Assembly (NCBI RefSeq): GCF_003325475.1
Contig: NZ_CP029495.1
Span: forward strand, 1,550,001 to 1,614,000
Reading direction: 5' to 3'
DNA length: 64,000 nt
DNA from: Chromobacterium phragmitis
Lineage (GTDB): Bacteria > Pseudomonadota > Gammaproteobacteria > Burkholderiales > Chromobacteriaceae
In this document: positions 45,061 to 53,451 of the stretch, one piece after another
Layout: the number at the start of each line of letters is the position of its first letter
How positions within the stretch are numbered: the stretch's first letter is position 1
Notes under the pieces: generated by a model
Told to the model about the DNA's origin: nothing
The model's input: the letters and a program-made list of their open reading frames with translations, nothing else
Database searches by the model: none
Position numbers and translations under genes: made by a program

Positions 45061-46074
45061 TCAAACACTAAGCAGCACAACCTTCAGCGGGTGTTTGCCA
45101 TCCTGACTAGGGAAGTCCTCGTCCGGCGCGATCCACTCCGCCTCCCGCACTTCGCGGCCGGCTTTGGCCGCGCTGCGCTTCAGCGACTCCAGCCAGGCGT
45201 CGCCGTCCACTTCTGCAACATTATTGCAACAAACCAGCATGCCGCCCGGCGCGGTGGCCAGCAGCGCCGGCTTGAACAGCGCCTGATAGTCGTTGACCAA
45301 ATCCACCACGCCGAAGGGGCTCTTGGAGTATCGCGGCGGGTCCAGGAACACCAGATCGAACTGGCGCGCCTCCAGCTTGGGGAAGGGAGGCATGCGTTTG
45401 CCGCGCACGCGGTCCGGCTGGCCGATGCCGGAAAGCTGGCGCACTGCCGCGAACACGTCGCTGTGCAGGCAGCGCGGACGGGTGGCCAGCAGGTTCAGCT
45501 TGGCGTTGGCGCGGCCGACGCTGAGGCTGGATTCGGAGAAATCCACGTTCAGCACGAAATTGGCGCCGGCCTTGGCCGCCGCCACGCCCACGCCGCAGGT
45601 GTAGGAGAACAGATTGAGCACGCTCTTGCCCTCGGCCAGCTGCATCACGCGGCGGCGCGCGGCGCGCAGGTCCAGGAACAGCCAGGGATCCTGTCCCTTG
45701 TGGCGCGCCTGGTAATGGAAGGCGACGCCGTTTTCGCGGATGGCCACGTCCTGCTCGGCCACCGCCTGCTCGGCCAGCGGCAGCGCGTTGCGCACGCGGG
45801 AGTTGGCCTCGCTGCGGTCGTTGTACACCAGCGCCAGCTCCGGCAGCGTCTCGCGGTAATGGGCGCGGATTTCCTCCAGTTCGGCGTCGGATAGCGACTG
45901 ATGGAAGCTCTGCGCCAGGATTTGCTCGCCGTAGCGGTCTATGGTCAGGCCGGGCGCGCCCTCCACGCTGCCGTGGAACAGGCGGTAACAGTTGGTGTCT
46001 TCGGCGGCCAGGCGCTCGGTCAGCTCGGCGCGCGCCGCATCGGCGCGGCGAAGGAGTTCGGTCAGGGTGGACAT
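45061..46074 (-). CDS. SAM-dependent rRNA methyltransferase (RlmI/RlmK-like, without PUA domain)
   Basis: The 337-residue protein has YRLFHGSVEGAPGLTIDRYG as its N-terminal beta region, then a Rossmann methyltransferase: VLNLFSYTCGVGVAAAKAGA (motif I), VLNVDFSESSLSVGRANAKL, and the catalytic motif LVFLDPPRYSKSPFG. It is shorter than E. coli RlmI (396 residues) and lacks the PUA domain. Probably a 23S rRNA cytosine or guanine methyltransferase; the target base is not assigned. Lies between the two lipase paralogues with its own terminator. Confidence 0.8.
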   Translation of the reverse strand: MSTLTELLRRADAARAELTERLAAEDTNCYRLFHGSVEGAPGLTIDRYGEQILAQSFHQSLSDAELEEIRAHYRETLPELALVYNDRSEANSRVRNALPLAEQAVAEQDVAIRENGVAFHYQARHKGQDPWLFLDLRAARRRVMQLAEGKSVLNLFSYTCGVGVAAAKAGANFVLNVDFSESSLSVGRANAKLNLLATRPRCLHSDVFAAVRQLSGIGQPDRVRGKRMPPFPKLEARQFDLVFLDPPRYSKSPFGVVDLVNDYQALFKPALLATAPGGMLVCCNNVAEVDGDAWLESLKRSAAKAGREVREAEWIAPDEDFPSQDGKHPLKVVLLSV

Positions 46075-46184
46075 GGGGGCTTTCGATTACGGTTCGGCCG
46101 GGCCGCAGGCATGCCTGCGGCCGGAGCAAAACCGAATTGTAAGCCCTGGCGGGCGGCGCGCCAAACGCCGCCCCAGGCCGCGCA

Positions 46185-47528
46185 TCAGCGCTTGAGGTTG
46201 GGAAGGGCGCCGCCGGCGCCGAGATAGTCGGCCACCGCGTTGCCCAGCACCAGGTGGGTGTGGGTGGTCGGATGCAGAGTGTCCCAGAACACGAAGCTGT
46301 CCGCGTTGCCGCAGTTGGCGCGCGGCGACTGGCTCTGCATGTAGTTCAACGCCGAATCGCTGTTGATGTTCAGGCAGGACTGGGTTGTATTGACCACCTG
46401 ATACTTGCCCGGATTGGTCAACACGTCATTGAACATCGCGTAGCTGTCGAACACGCGCAGGTTGAGGCTGCTGCCGTACTGGTCGCGCAACGAAACGGCC
46501 AGCGCGTCCAGCTTCTGGTTCAGATCCTTCACCTGCGCCGCGACCGTGGCCGCGCCGCCCTTCAGTTGGTACACCGGCGCGCGCGACACGTCAGGCAGCT
46601 TCAGCACCAGGATGTTGCGGGCTCCCGAATTGATCAGATTGACCAGCGCCTGCTTCTGCCCGTCGATCACCTTGTCCGGCGTGCTGCCGTAGTTGACCAG
46701 GTCGTTGCCGCCTATCCACATGGTGAACAGCGTGGTGGACGGGTTGTAGTTGCGCGCCTGCTTCATGTACTCCTGCCAGGACTGCACCTGCTGCACCACG
46801 CCCGGAATCACCAGCTTTTCAGTGGAAACGCCGGCGCCGCCTATCGCCCAGTTGTACAGCGGCAGCTTCAGCCGGTCGGCCAGGTACTCCACCCACACCG
46901 GGCCGTTGCTGAAGTGGCCGATATACCAGCTGTTGCGGTTGGGCAGCGTCCACTGCGAGGCGTTGTAGACGTTCTGGTTGTCGGACAGGCTGTCGCCGAA
47001 GGCGACGATCTTGTTGATGCGGCTGCCCTGCCCGGCCTGGTCGTTGGTCCACACCGTGTAGTTGAACGACATCGCGTTGTCGGCGGCGAACACCATGGCC
47101 GGCTGCGACGGCTTGCCTTTTTTGGCCAGCGTGCTCTGGCACACCGAGCGCAGCGTGTCCTGGCTGACGTCGCTGTAGAACATGTTCTTCCAGTCGAAAA
47201 TGCTGCTGGACCACCAGTAGCCGTTCAGCCGGTAGTAGTCGCCGCTGGACGGATCCAGCGCCCATTCGTAGTCGGTTCCCGGCTGGGTATTGGCGGCGCT
47301 GGCGCGGTAGAAGCAGCGCACATAAGTGTAGGTGGCGGAACCGGGAATCGATCGGGCGGAAATGCCGGAGGCCGTCTGCTTGGGCAGGCCGCGCTTGAGC
47401 AGCTCGGCGCGGCTCAGCGGGCCCGACGGCGACAGGATGTGGGCGTAGCGCGGATCCGGCGCGCCATTGTCATTGCCGGCCCAGGCCAGCGAGGAAAGGG
47501 TCAATCCCAGCAGCAACCACGACTTCAT
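46185..47528 (-). CDS. Secreted SGNH/GDSL lipase, thermolabile-haemolysin-like (paralogue 2)
   Basis: Exported 447-residue paralogue of the protein at 43496-44830, about 60% alike by eye over the shared regions. Signal peptide MKSWLLLGLTLSSLAWA; N-terminal GSATYTYVRCFYRAS; Ser motif IVAFGDSLSDNQNVYN; IGGNDLVNYG; and DTLHPTTHTHLVLG. The start at 47528 is chosen because AAGGAGG lies seven bases upstream; a GTG two codons earlier would be too close. No obvious terminator follows. Confidence 0.87.
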   Translation of the reverse strand: MKSWLLLGLTLSSLAWAGNDNGAPDPRYAHILSPSGPLSRAELLKRGLPKQTASGISARSIPGSATYTYVRCFYRASAANTQPGTDYEWALDPSSGDYYRLNGYWWSSSIFDWKNMFYSDVSQDTLRSVCQSTLAKKGKPSQPAMVFAADNAMSFNYTVWTNDQAGQGSRINKIVAFGDSLSDNQNVYNASQWTLPNRNSWYIGHFSNGPVWVEYLADRLKLPLYNWAIGGAGVSTEKLVIPGVVQQVQSWQEYMKQARNYNPSTTLFTMWIGGNDLVNYGSTPDKVIDGQKQALVNLINSGARNILVLKLPDVSRAPVYQLKGGAATVAAQVKDLNQKLDALAVSLRDQYGSSLNLRVFDSYAMFNDVLTNPGKYQVVNTTQSCLNINSDSALNYMQSQSPRANCGNADSFVFWDTLHPTTHTHLVLGNAVADYLGAGGALPNLKR

Positions 47529-47827
47529 TCGCACTCCTCCTTGTATTTTTCAACGCCGGGCCAGCGCCCGACGCCGTTTGCCGGGCAGCCCGGCATGGGG
47601 ACAGTTCAATATGAGACGAGTCGCGCCATGAGCATGACGGACAAGGCAACATTAATTAGAAAAAATGATTTTTGTATATCGAGAATCGTGAAGTTATTTT
47701 GAAAATTGGATGAAAAGCTCTATTTGCTGTCGCGGTATCGCCAGCGCAGCATGTCCATCGCGTCATCCGCTGCCAGCCCTGCCGATATGCCATAGTGAAA
47801 TGTCGCCACTCACGCCCGGAGGACGCC

Positions 47828-48703
47828 ATGCAAGCCAGCCGCGAGCTGCTGAAAACCCTTTACACGATGGCCATGCTGGTGGAGGCCCGCGACGCCTATA
47901 CCGGCGGCCATCTATGGCGCGTGTCGCGCTACAGCCATCTGTTGGCCGCCGACCTGCAACTGCCGCAGGACGAGGTGGAAAAGATCGCGTTGGGAGGATT
48001 CCTGCACGATCTGGGCAAAGTGGGCGTGCCGGACGCGGTGCTGAACAAGCCCGGCAAGCTCAGCGACGAGGAATACGAGGTGATCAAGACCCATCCGCAA
48101 GTGGGCGCGGACTTGCTGAAAGACCATCCGCTGGCGGAACTGGTGCTGGACGCGGTGCTTTGCCACCATGAAACGCCCGACGGCAAAGGCTATCCCAACC
48201 GCCTGGCCGGCAAGGCCATCCCGCTGGTGGCGCGCATCGTCGGCATCACCGACGCCTTCGACGCGATGACCAGCACCCGGCCTTATCGCGAGGGCATGCC
48301 GACGGAACGGGCGCTGGCCATCCTGCGCGACAATCTGGGCCGCCAGTTCGATGCCGAGCTGGGCGAGCGTTTCATCCAACTGGGCGAGGCGGGCCAGCTG
48401 GACCACGTGCTCGGCCACAGCGAGCCGGGCGTGCCGATGCAGCGCTGCCCTGGCTGCGGCCCCATCATCGCGGTGCCGTCACATACGCCGGATGGCGAAG
48501 AGATATTCTGTCCCCACTGCGCCGGAGGCTACCGGATCAGCCGCCGCGACAACGCGCTGGCGCTGAGCCCGACTGGCGGCAATGATCCGGTGCGCGCTCG
48601 GCGCCCTAGAGCCGACAACGAACTGATAGACCGGCTGCTGGCCGACAGCGGCAGGCTGCGCGCCCGCGGCAAGCCAGGCCTGTTGGAACTGCTGTTTGGC
48701 TAA
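47828..48703 (+). CDS. HD-GYP phosphodiesterase with C-terminal zinc ribbon
   Basis: The 291-residue protein has an HD-GYP domain (about 10-185): TGGHLWRVSRYSHLLA, GGFLHDLGKVGVPD (HD) and CHHETPDGKGYPNRLAGKAI (GYP), then ITDAFDAMTSTRPYR. Unusually, a short zinc ribbon follows (about 215-240) with CPGCG and CPHC pairs. Expected to hydrolyse c-di-GMP; the ribbon may mediate binding or regulation. The start at 47828 has GGAGGAC upstream. Confidence 0.85.
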   Translation: MQASRELLKTLYTMAMLVEARDAYTGGHLWRVSRYSHLLAADLQLPQDEVEKIALGGFLHDLGKVGVPDAVLNKPGKLSDEEYEVIKTHPQVGADLLKDHPLAELVLDAVLCHHETPDGKGYPNRLAGKAIPLVARIVGITDAFDAMTSTRPYREGMPTERALAILRDNLGRQFDAELGERFIQLGEAGQLDHVLGHSEPGVPMQRCPGCGPIIAVPSHTPDGEEIFCPHCAGGYRISRRDNALALSPTGGNDPVRARRPRADNELIDRLLADSGRLRARGKPGLLELLFG

Positions 48704-48791
48704 ACCTCAGCCTCTGGTCATAAGGATTGCCACTAAAATGCCGATGGTATAGTCTTGCAAAACAACAACATGCCACCGACAGGACGAATCC

Positions 48792-49730
48792 ATGCACAGA
48801 CTTCATCCCAATCTGCAGCCCTGGCTGGCCGAGCTCAACCGCCAGGCGGCCGACAAGCTGGCGGGAGGCTACAAGGCCACCGCGATCGGCGCGCGCGAAG
48901 CGCTCGCCCAGCTGACCGCGCAGATGGTGGCCCCAGGGCCGGACATCGCCTGGGTCAACGACGACCTGGTGCATGGGGGCGATTATCCGGTGCCGGTGCG
49001 CATTTACCATCCGGCCCCCGAGCAGTCCTTGCCGGTGTTGGTGTTCCTGCATGGCGGCGGCCACATGGCCGGCGGCGTCAGCGTCTACGACGGCATCAAC
49101 CGCCGCCTCGCCGCGGCCAGCCGCCACATCGTGGTGGCGGTCGAGTACCGGCTGTCGCCCGACAATCCCTACCCCGCGGGACTGGACGACGCGATCAGCG
49201 TGGCCAGAAACGTGTGGCGCACGCTGGACGGGAGGCGGCTGAACTACCGCCGCCGGCTGTCGCTGGCCGGCGATTCCGCCGGCGGCGCGCTGAGCGCCAG
49301 CGTATGCGGCGTCGCGCAGCGCGACGCCAGCCTGGCCATCGCCCGCCAGGCGCTGATTTACCCTTGCGTAGATTACACGCTGACCCAGCCCTCGGTGGCG
49401 GAAAACGGCGAAGGCCTCTTCCTGACACGGGCCCGCACCGAATGGTATTTCGACAATTACTTCCAGCATGGAGAAGATCGACGCCAGGCTTCGCCGCTGT
49501 ACTGGGACGTCAACGCCCGGCTGCCCGCGACGCTGGTCGTCACGGCCGGCTGCGACATCCTGCGCGACGAGGGGCGGCAATACGCGCGCCGGCTGCTGGA
49601 TGCTGGCGTCCCGACCGAGCAACTGCACCTGGAGGACCAGATGCACGCCTTCCTCAATATGGAGGCGCTGGTGCCGGAAGTCTGCGCGCTGGCCTACCGC
49701 CGCATCGGCGACTTCCTCAACGCGGACTGA
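48792..49730 (+). CDS. Alpha/beta hydrolase of the HSL esterase family
   Basis: Esterase-like enzyme of 312 residues. The oxyanion-hole motif is VFLHGGGHMAGG, the nucleophile Ser is in LAGDSAGGALSASV, the acid Asp in TAGCDILRDEG, and the His in DQMHAFLNM. These are the signatures of the hormone-sensitive-lipase family acting on short-chain esters. No signal peptide, so probably cytoplasmic. Monocistronic. Confidence 0.88.
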   Translation: MHRLHPNLQPWLAELNRQAADKLAGGYKATAIGAREALAQLTAQMVAPGPDIAWVNDDLVHGGDYPVPVRIYHPAPEQSLPVLVFLHGGGHMAGGVSVYDGINRRLAAASRHIVVAVEYRLSPDNPYPAGLDDAISVARNVWRTLDGRRLNYRRRLSLAGDSAGGALSASVCGVAQRDASLAIARQALIYPCVDYTLTQPSVAENGEGLFLTRARTEWYFDNYFQHGEDRRQASPLYWDVNARLPATLVVTAGCDILRDEGRQYARRLLDAGVPTEQLHLEDQMHAFLNMEALVPEVCALAYRRIGDFLNAD

Positions 49731-49799
49731 CGCCCGGGCCGCGCCGTGACGCTTGTCAGCTTCCGGCGCGGGCAGCCCAGGCGCATGCTGGGCTTGCCG

Positions 49800-50384
49800 T
49801 CAGTAGTTTTCCGGGAAGAAGTGCCGCTCGGTCAGCTCGATCAGGATATGCAGCACTTTGATATGCAGTTCCTGCACGCGGTCGGCGTAGCTGCCGCCCG
49901 GGGTGTTGACGTACACATCCGCCAGCGGCTCCAGTTTGGTGCCGGCGCGGCCGGTCAGGATCACCACCTTGACGCCCAGTTCGCGCGCCGCTTCGGCAGC
50001 CCGGATCACGTTGCGGCTGTTGCCGCTGGTGCTCAGGCCGATCAGCACGTCGCCGGCGCGGGCATGGCTTTCCAGATAACGCGCGAAAATCTCGTCGTAG
50101 CCGTAATCGTTGCCGACGCAGCTGATGTGGCTGGGATCGCTGATCGCGATCGCCGCCATGCCGCGACGGTTGTCGCGGTAGCGGCCCGTCAGCTCCTCCG
50201 CGAAATGCATCGCGTCGCACATCGATCCGCCGTTGCCGCAGGAAAACACCCGGCCGCCGGACGACAAAGCGCCGATGATCGCCTGCGCCGCGTCCTGGAT
50301 GGACGCCAGCGCCTGCGGATTGGCCAACAGATTGTCCAGCGCGGTCTTGGCTTCGCCCAAGCTGGCGCGAATATGGTCTTGCAT
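49800..50384 (-). CDS. gmhA: Phosphoheptose isomerase GmhA
   Basis: SIS-domain isomerase for the first step of heptose synthesis for LPS. The 194-residue protein has FSCGNGGSMCDAMHFAEELT, IGLSTSGNSRNVIRAAEAA and the C-terminal QELHIKVLHILIELTERHFF. DiaA, a replication initiation factor, has a similar fold, but the metal-binding and active-site positions favour GmhA. Last core gene before the tail cluster. Confidence 0.85.
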   Translation of the reverse strand: MQDHIRASLGEAKTALDNLLANPQALASIQDAAQAIIGALSSGGRVFSCGNGGSMCDAMHFAEELTGRYRDNRRGMAAIAISDPSHISCVGNDYGYDEIFARYLESHARAGDVLIGLSTSGNSRNVIRAAEAARELGVKVVILTGRAGTKLEPLADVYVNTPGGSYADRVQELHIKVLHILIELTERHFFPENY

Positions 50385-50465
50385 GATGAATTCCGTTGCT
50401 TGATTCAGACTCTAGTGTACACCCTTGCCCAAACAATCAGGCAGCGTCCCTCTCGAAGCGCTGCC

Positions 50466-51218
50466 TCAGGCGATCTGGCGTCCAAACCACACTACCCGGC
50501 CGATGACTTCAAACTCGCCGGCGGAACGGGACAGATCCACGGTGAAAGTCTCATACAAGGGATTGGCGCTTCGCACTTGGACCGCGCCGCCTGGCAACCG
50601 CTGCAATTGCTTCACGAAAATGTCGTCGCCGATGCGGATCACGAACAGGCCTTCACCAGGATTCCGCTCCGCGGTATGCACCAGAATGGTATCCCTGTCC
50701 TCCAGCACCCCGCTCATGCTGTCGCCCTTAACGCTGATCACCACCAAGTCGCGCGGCGAGGCGTTCAAGTAGTTCTTCACCCAGTAGCGTCGGAACGCCA
50801 TATAGAACATTGGCGCCTCTCCTGCCGCATCGGTTCCAAAACCCGCTGACGCTCTCAGGTTATAACGCGGGATAAAACAGAACTCCTCATGCACGCTGTC
50901 CGGCACTTCATGTTCTTCTTCCGCGTCCCCCCGCCCGGAAGACATGGCGGTCCTTGGCCCCGGCACGGCGGCTTCGCGGGCCGCGCCATCCAGGTCCTGC
51001 ATAGGCCCTTCGCCGTAAAGCAGCCACTCCACGCGACAACCGCTGTTGGCCGCGATCTTCTGCGCGGTGCCTAGCCGCGGCACGCCTCCCTTGTACCACA
51101 TGTTGGTGAATGATCCCTTGTTGAGACCATTGCGCGCCGCCCAGGCATAGGGCTTCTCGCTGCCTATCAGTCGCTCGAGGCGCTGCCGGAAATCGGATTG
51201 CTGTTGCACGTCTTCCAT
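50466..51218 (-). CDS. CI-type repressor with S24 peptidase domain
   Basis: Phage-type repressor of 250 residues. The N-terminal CI-type helix-turn-helix is NGLNKGSFTNMWYKGGVPRL with AQKIAANSGCRVEWLLYGEG. The C-terminal S24/LexA-like domain has Ser in VISVKGDSMSGVLED and the Lys probably in FVIRIGDDIFVKQLQR, so RecA-stimulated self-cleavage is expected. This would make the tail cluster SOS-inducible. The start at 51218 (MEDVQQQ) has GGAG six bases upstream; an ATG at 51230 is four codons earlier. It should act on the operators in the next interval. Confidence 0.87.
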   Translation of the reverse strand: MEDVQQQSDFRQRLERLIGSEKPYAWAARNGLNKGSFTNMWYKGGVPRLGTAQKIAANSGCRVEWLLYGEGPMQDLDGAAREAAVPGPRTAMSSGRGDAEEEHEVPDSVHEEFCFIPRYNLRASAGFGTDAAGEAPMFYMAFRRYWVKNYLNASPRDLVVISVKGDSMSGVLEDRDTILVHTAERNPGEGLFVIRIGDDIFVKQLQRLPGGAVQVRSANPLYETFTVDLSRSAGEFEVIGRVVWFGRQIA

Positions 51219-51551
51219 TTGGAACTCCATCGGTAATCCAGTACCGCTGAGGCAGCCTCAGAGTACCACCCCCCTGTCATTTATTCCAATTCGACTGACA
51301 TGGGTAGTGACATCCCATCGCTTGTTTGGTTCAAAAAATGAAACTACAATAGCAATCATGCATCATAAGTAGTTCTACTAATTAGCAAGAATACTTAGAA
51401 AAGTGATAAAATACAGGCTGGCTATCGCTTAATTAGTTCTAAATTATTGCACAAAAAAGAACCGCAGATTATTGCTTGTTCTTAATCAAACTATAACCCA
51501 TTTAGAACTAATTGTCTGCCAAGGCCTTTCCGAGACTCAGGAGCTTACGTG
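51219..51551. promoter_or_regulatory. AT-rich operator/promoter region of the tail cluster
   Basis: 333 bp without a gene between the repressor and the Mor-like activator. It contains three related palindromes with the form TAG-NN-CTA: AGTAGTTCTACT (51368-51379), TTAGTTCTAA (51433-51442) and TTAGAACTAA (51502-51511). They are spaced about 65-70 bp apart and are likely repressor operators. The region is far more AT-rich than the genes on either side. Confidence 0.65.
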
Positions 51552-51971
51552 ATGACTACCGCTGCGCAATATCCCGCTCTGCCCTCCACCATGCAACTGG
51601 TCGCTCAGCTGATTGGCATGCCGCGAACCTTGCAGTTGGTGCAGGCGCTGGGCGGCACCACCCTGCCGTTCTCCAAGAATCAAAGCCGCGCCGGACAGTT
51701 GCGCTTCGCGGCCTTGGCGGATGTGATCGGGCATGAGGCGGCGGAGCAACTGACCCACCATTTCGGCGGGGACATCCTTTATATCCCGCGCTGCAGCACC
51801 GCGCTGCGCCAGGCGCGCAATCAGCAAATGATCCGCGACTTCGACGCGATGCTGGTGGAAGGCTTGGGCGCCAACGAAGCCGTCGGCGTGCTGGCGATGC
51901 GCTATCGCCTCAGCGACCGCATGGTCTGGCGCGTGCTGAAAACCCCGCCGTCCGATCAGGAAGTGCACTAA
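51552..51971 (+). CDS. Mor-like transcription activator
   Basis: DNA-binding protein of 139 residues resembling the Mor/C activators of phage Mu. It shows EAAEQLTHHFGGDILYIPRC (the Mor dimer-strand signature) and a C-terminal helix-turn-helix DAMLVEGLGANEAVGVLAMRYRLSDRMVW. It is expected to switch on the lysis and tail genes. AGGAG lies upstream; the ATG at 51552 is preferred, with a GTG immediately before it. Confidence 0.8.
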   Translation: MTTAAQYPALPSTMQLVAQLIGMPRTLQLVQALGGTTLPFSKNQSRAGQLRFAALADVIGHEAAEQLTHHFGGDILYIPRCSTALRQARNQQMIRDFDAMLVEGLGANEAVGVLAMRYRLSDRMVWRVLKTPPSDQEVH

Positions 51972-52053
51972 TCCCATCCTCCCGCCCAGCCGTGGGACCT
52001 CGACTCGCCCTCCCAATCCGCGCAACGCAGCCCATCAGGCATAGGAGATTCCC

Positions 52054-52458
52054 ATGGCCAGCCGAGCCATTTCCGATCTGCACCCCCAGCTGCAACCGCT
52101 GGCGGAGACTTTCCTGCGGCTCTGCCGCGACCAAGGCGTGGACCCGCTGCTGATCTGCACCTGGCGCTCCGCCGACGAGCAGGCGCAACTCTACCGCCGC
52201 GGCCGCGAGCTTCCCGGCGCCATCGTCACCTACGCGCGGCCCGGCGAATCGGCCCATAACGCCATGCTGCACGGCAATCCGGCGTCCCGCGCCTTCGACG
52301 TGGTGCCGCTAAACGCCGGCAAGCCCATCTGCGACACCGACCACCCCCACTGGCAGGTGATGGGGAGGATAGCCCAGTCGCTGGGCCTGTACTGGCACGG
52401 CACGCTGGAAGCGCCGCAGCACGAGATCCCCCACTTCCAACTGTCACTGGAGAAATGA
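52054..52458 (+). CDS. M15-family peptidoglycan peptidase (endolysin)
   Basis: Phage endolysin of 134 residues with the VanY/L-Ala-D-Glu peptidase fold. Motifs: LLICTWRSADEQAQLY, SAHNAMLHGNPASRAFDVVP (zinc His and Asp in SxHxxGxAxD-like order), and HEIPHFQL with the last zinc His. No signal peptide, so it needs the holin for release. Its stop overlaps the next gene (ATGA). First gene of the lysis cassette. Confidence 0.87.
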   Translation: MASRAISDLHPQLQPLAETFLRLCRDQGVDPLLICTWRSADEQAQLYRRGRELPGAIVTYARPGESAHNAMLHGNPASRAFDVVPLNAGKPICDTDHPHWQVMGRIAQSLGLYWHGTLEAPQHEIPHFQLSLEK

Positions 52459-52682
52459 GCATGCGCCTAGCCGACCTGTTCCGCCATCCGCGCAGCCGCC
52501 GCCTCAGCCACAGCCGGCTATGGGCCAACATCGCCTGCGCCGCGGCCACCATCATGTTCCTGGTCAATGGCTGGCGCGGCGCGCTGAACGCCGAAATCTG
52601 GCTGATCTATCTGGGCGTGGTGGGCGGCTACTCCGCCACGCTGCGGCTGATCGCCGCCTACCGCGACCGGAGCCGGCCGTGA
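52455..52682 (+). CDS. Holin-like small membrane protein
   Basis: A 75-residue protein with a basic N-terminus and two predicted membrane helices (about 24-41 and 46-66), set between the endolysin and spanin genes and overlapping both by four bases. Size, topology and place fit a holin; there is no family motif to prove it. Confidence 0.65.
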   Translation: MSMRLADLFRHPRSRRLSHSRLWANIACAAATIMFLVNGWRGALNAEIWLIYLGVVGGYSATLRLIAAYRDRSRP

Positions 52683-53239
52683 TCCCCGCGTCCATGCTGC
52701 GGCTGGGCTCCGGCCTGCTGCTGCCGCTGCTCGCCGCGGCCGGCGGCTACGCGCTGGGTTGCGGCCAAAGCCGCCACTACTGGCAAACCAAGCTGCAAGC
52801 CGCCGTCGCCGAAATGCAGGCGGCCGACAGCCGCGCGCAACAACAACGCCAGGCCGCCGCGCTGGAACAGCAGCGTCAGTGGCGGCAACGCACCGATCAA
52901 CTGGAAAGCCGATTGCTGCGGCAACAGCAGGCGCTGCAAGCGCAGCAGCGACGCCACGCGCAAAGGATAGACGATGTCACCCGCAACGATGGTTCCCGCT
53001 TTACTGGCCTTGGCCCTGACAGCCTGCGCCTCTACCGCCAGCTCCTCGGGTATTCCGACCCGCTGCCCGGCGCCCAGTCCCTACCTGCTGGCGCTGCCGC
53101 CCAAACCGCCGGCCCCGATGCCGGGCTACCGGCATCCGACCTCCTCGCCCACGCCGCCGACTACGGCGACTGGTGCCAACAACTGGAGCAACGGCTTGTC
53201 GCCCTGAAACAACTTTATTCACAGGAAACCACACCATGA
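52679..53239 (+). CDS. Rz-like inner-membrane spanin
   Basis: The 186-residue protein from a GTG start (GTGA overlap with the upstream stop) has one N-terminal membrane helix (LRLGSGLLLPLLAAAGGYAL) and a long Gln/Arg/Ala-rich periplasmic helix (about 35-105), as in Rz. ATG at 52694 is an alternative start. A second gene lies inside its 3' half in another frame, matching the nested Rz/Rz1 layout. It should bridge inner and outer membranes during lysis. Confidence 0.82.
   Translation: MIPASMLRLGSGLLLPLLAAAGGYALGCGQSRHYWQTKLQAAVAEMQAADSRAQQQRQAAALEQQRQWRQRTDQLESRLLRQQQALQAQQRRHAQRIDDVTRNDGSRFTGLGPDSLRLYRQLLGYSDPLPGAQSLPAGAAAQTAGPDAGLPASDLLAHAADYGDWCQQLEQRLVALKQLYSQETTP
52974..53207 (+). CDS. 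Rz1-like outer-membrane spanin lipoprotein (nested)
   Basis: The 77-residue frame lies wholly inside the Rz gene in another phase. Its N-terminus MSPATMVPALLALALTACAS is a lipoprotein signal with lipobox LTAC. The mature part is Pro-rich (LALPPKPPAPMPGY), as in Rz1 proteins. Together with the enclosing Rz it completes the spanin pair. Confidence 0.83.
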   Translation: MSPATMVPALLALALTACASTASSSGIPTRCPAPSPYLLALPPKPPAPMPGYRHPTSSPTPPTTATGANNWSNGLSP

Positions 53240-53433
53240 CCGATTTCTTCGACCGGGCCAGCGAACTGGAAACCGAATTCCGCGAGCAGGCGCTCGCCCG
53301 CCACTTCGAGCAATGGCGGCAAAGCGGCTACAGCCATTGCGAGGACTGCGGCGACCCCATTCCGGACGCCCGCCGCGCGGTGATGCCCAATAGCACCCGC
53401 TGCGTGCTATGCCAGCAACTGGCCGAGAAATGA
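53236..53433 (+). CDS. TraR/DksA-type zinc-finger protein
   Basis: The 65-residue phage TraR-like protein has CEDCGDPIPDARRAVMPNSTRCVLCQ, written here as its two Cys pairs CEDC and CVLC around a DksA-type linker. Such proteins bind in the RNA polymerase secondary channel and mimic ppGpp-DksA. Its start overlaps the Rz stop (ATGA). Confidence 0.88.
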   Translation: MTDFFDRASELETEFREQALARHFEQWRQSGYSHCEDCGDPIPDARRAVMPNSTRCVLCQQLAEK

Positions 53434-53435
53434 GG

Positions 53436-53451
53436 GGTTTCACGTGGAACA
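53436..53451 (-). other. parS: parS-like ParB-binding site 3
   Basis: Read on the minus strand: TGTTCCACGTGAAACC, identical in all 16 bases to the site at 24284-24299. The GTG start codon of the next gene lies inside it. Confidence 0.7.
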
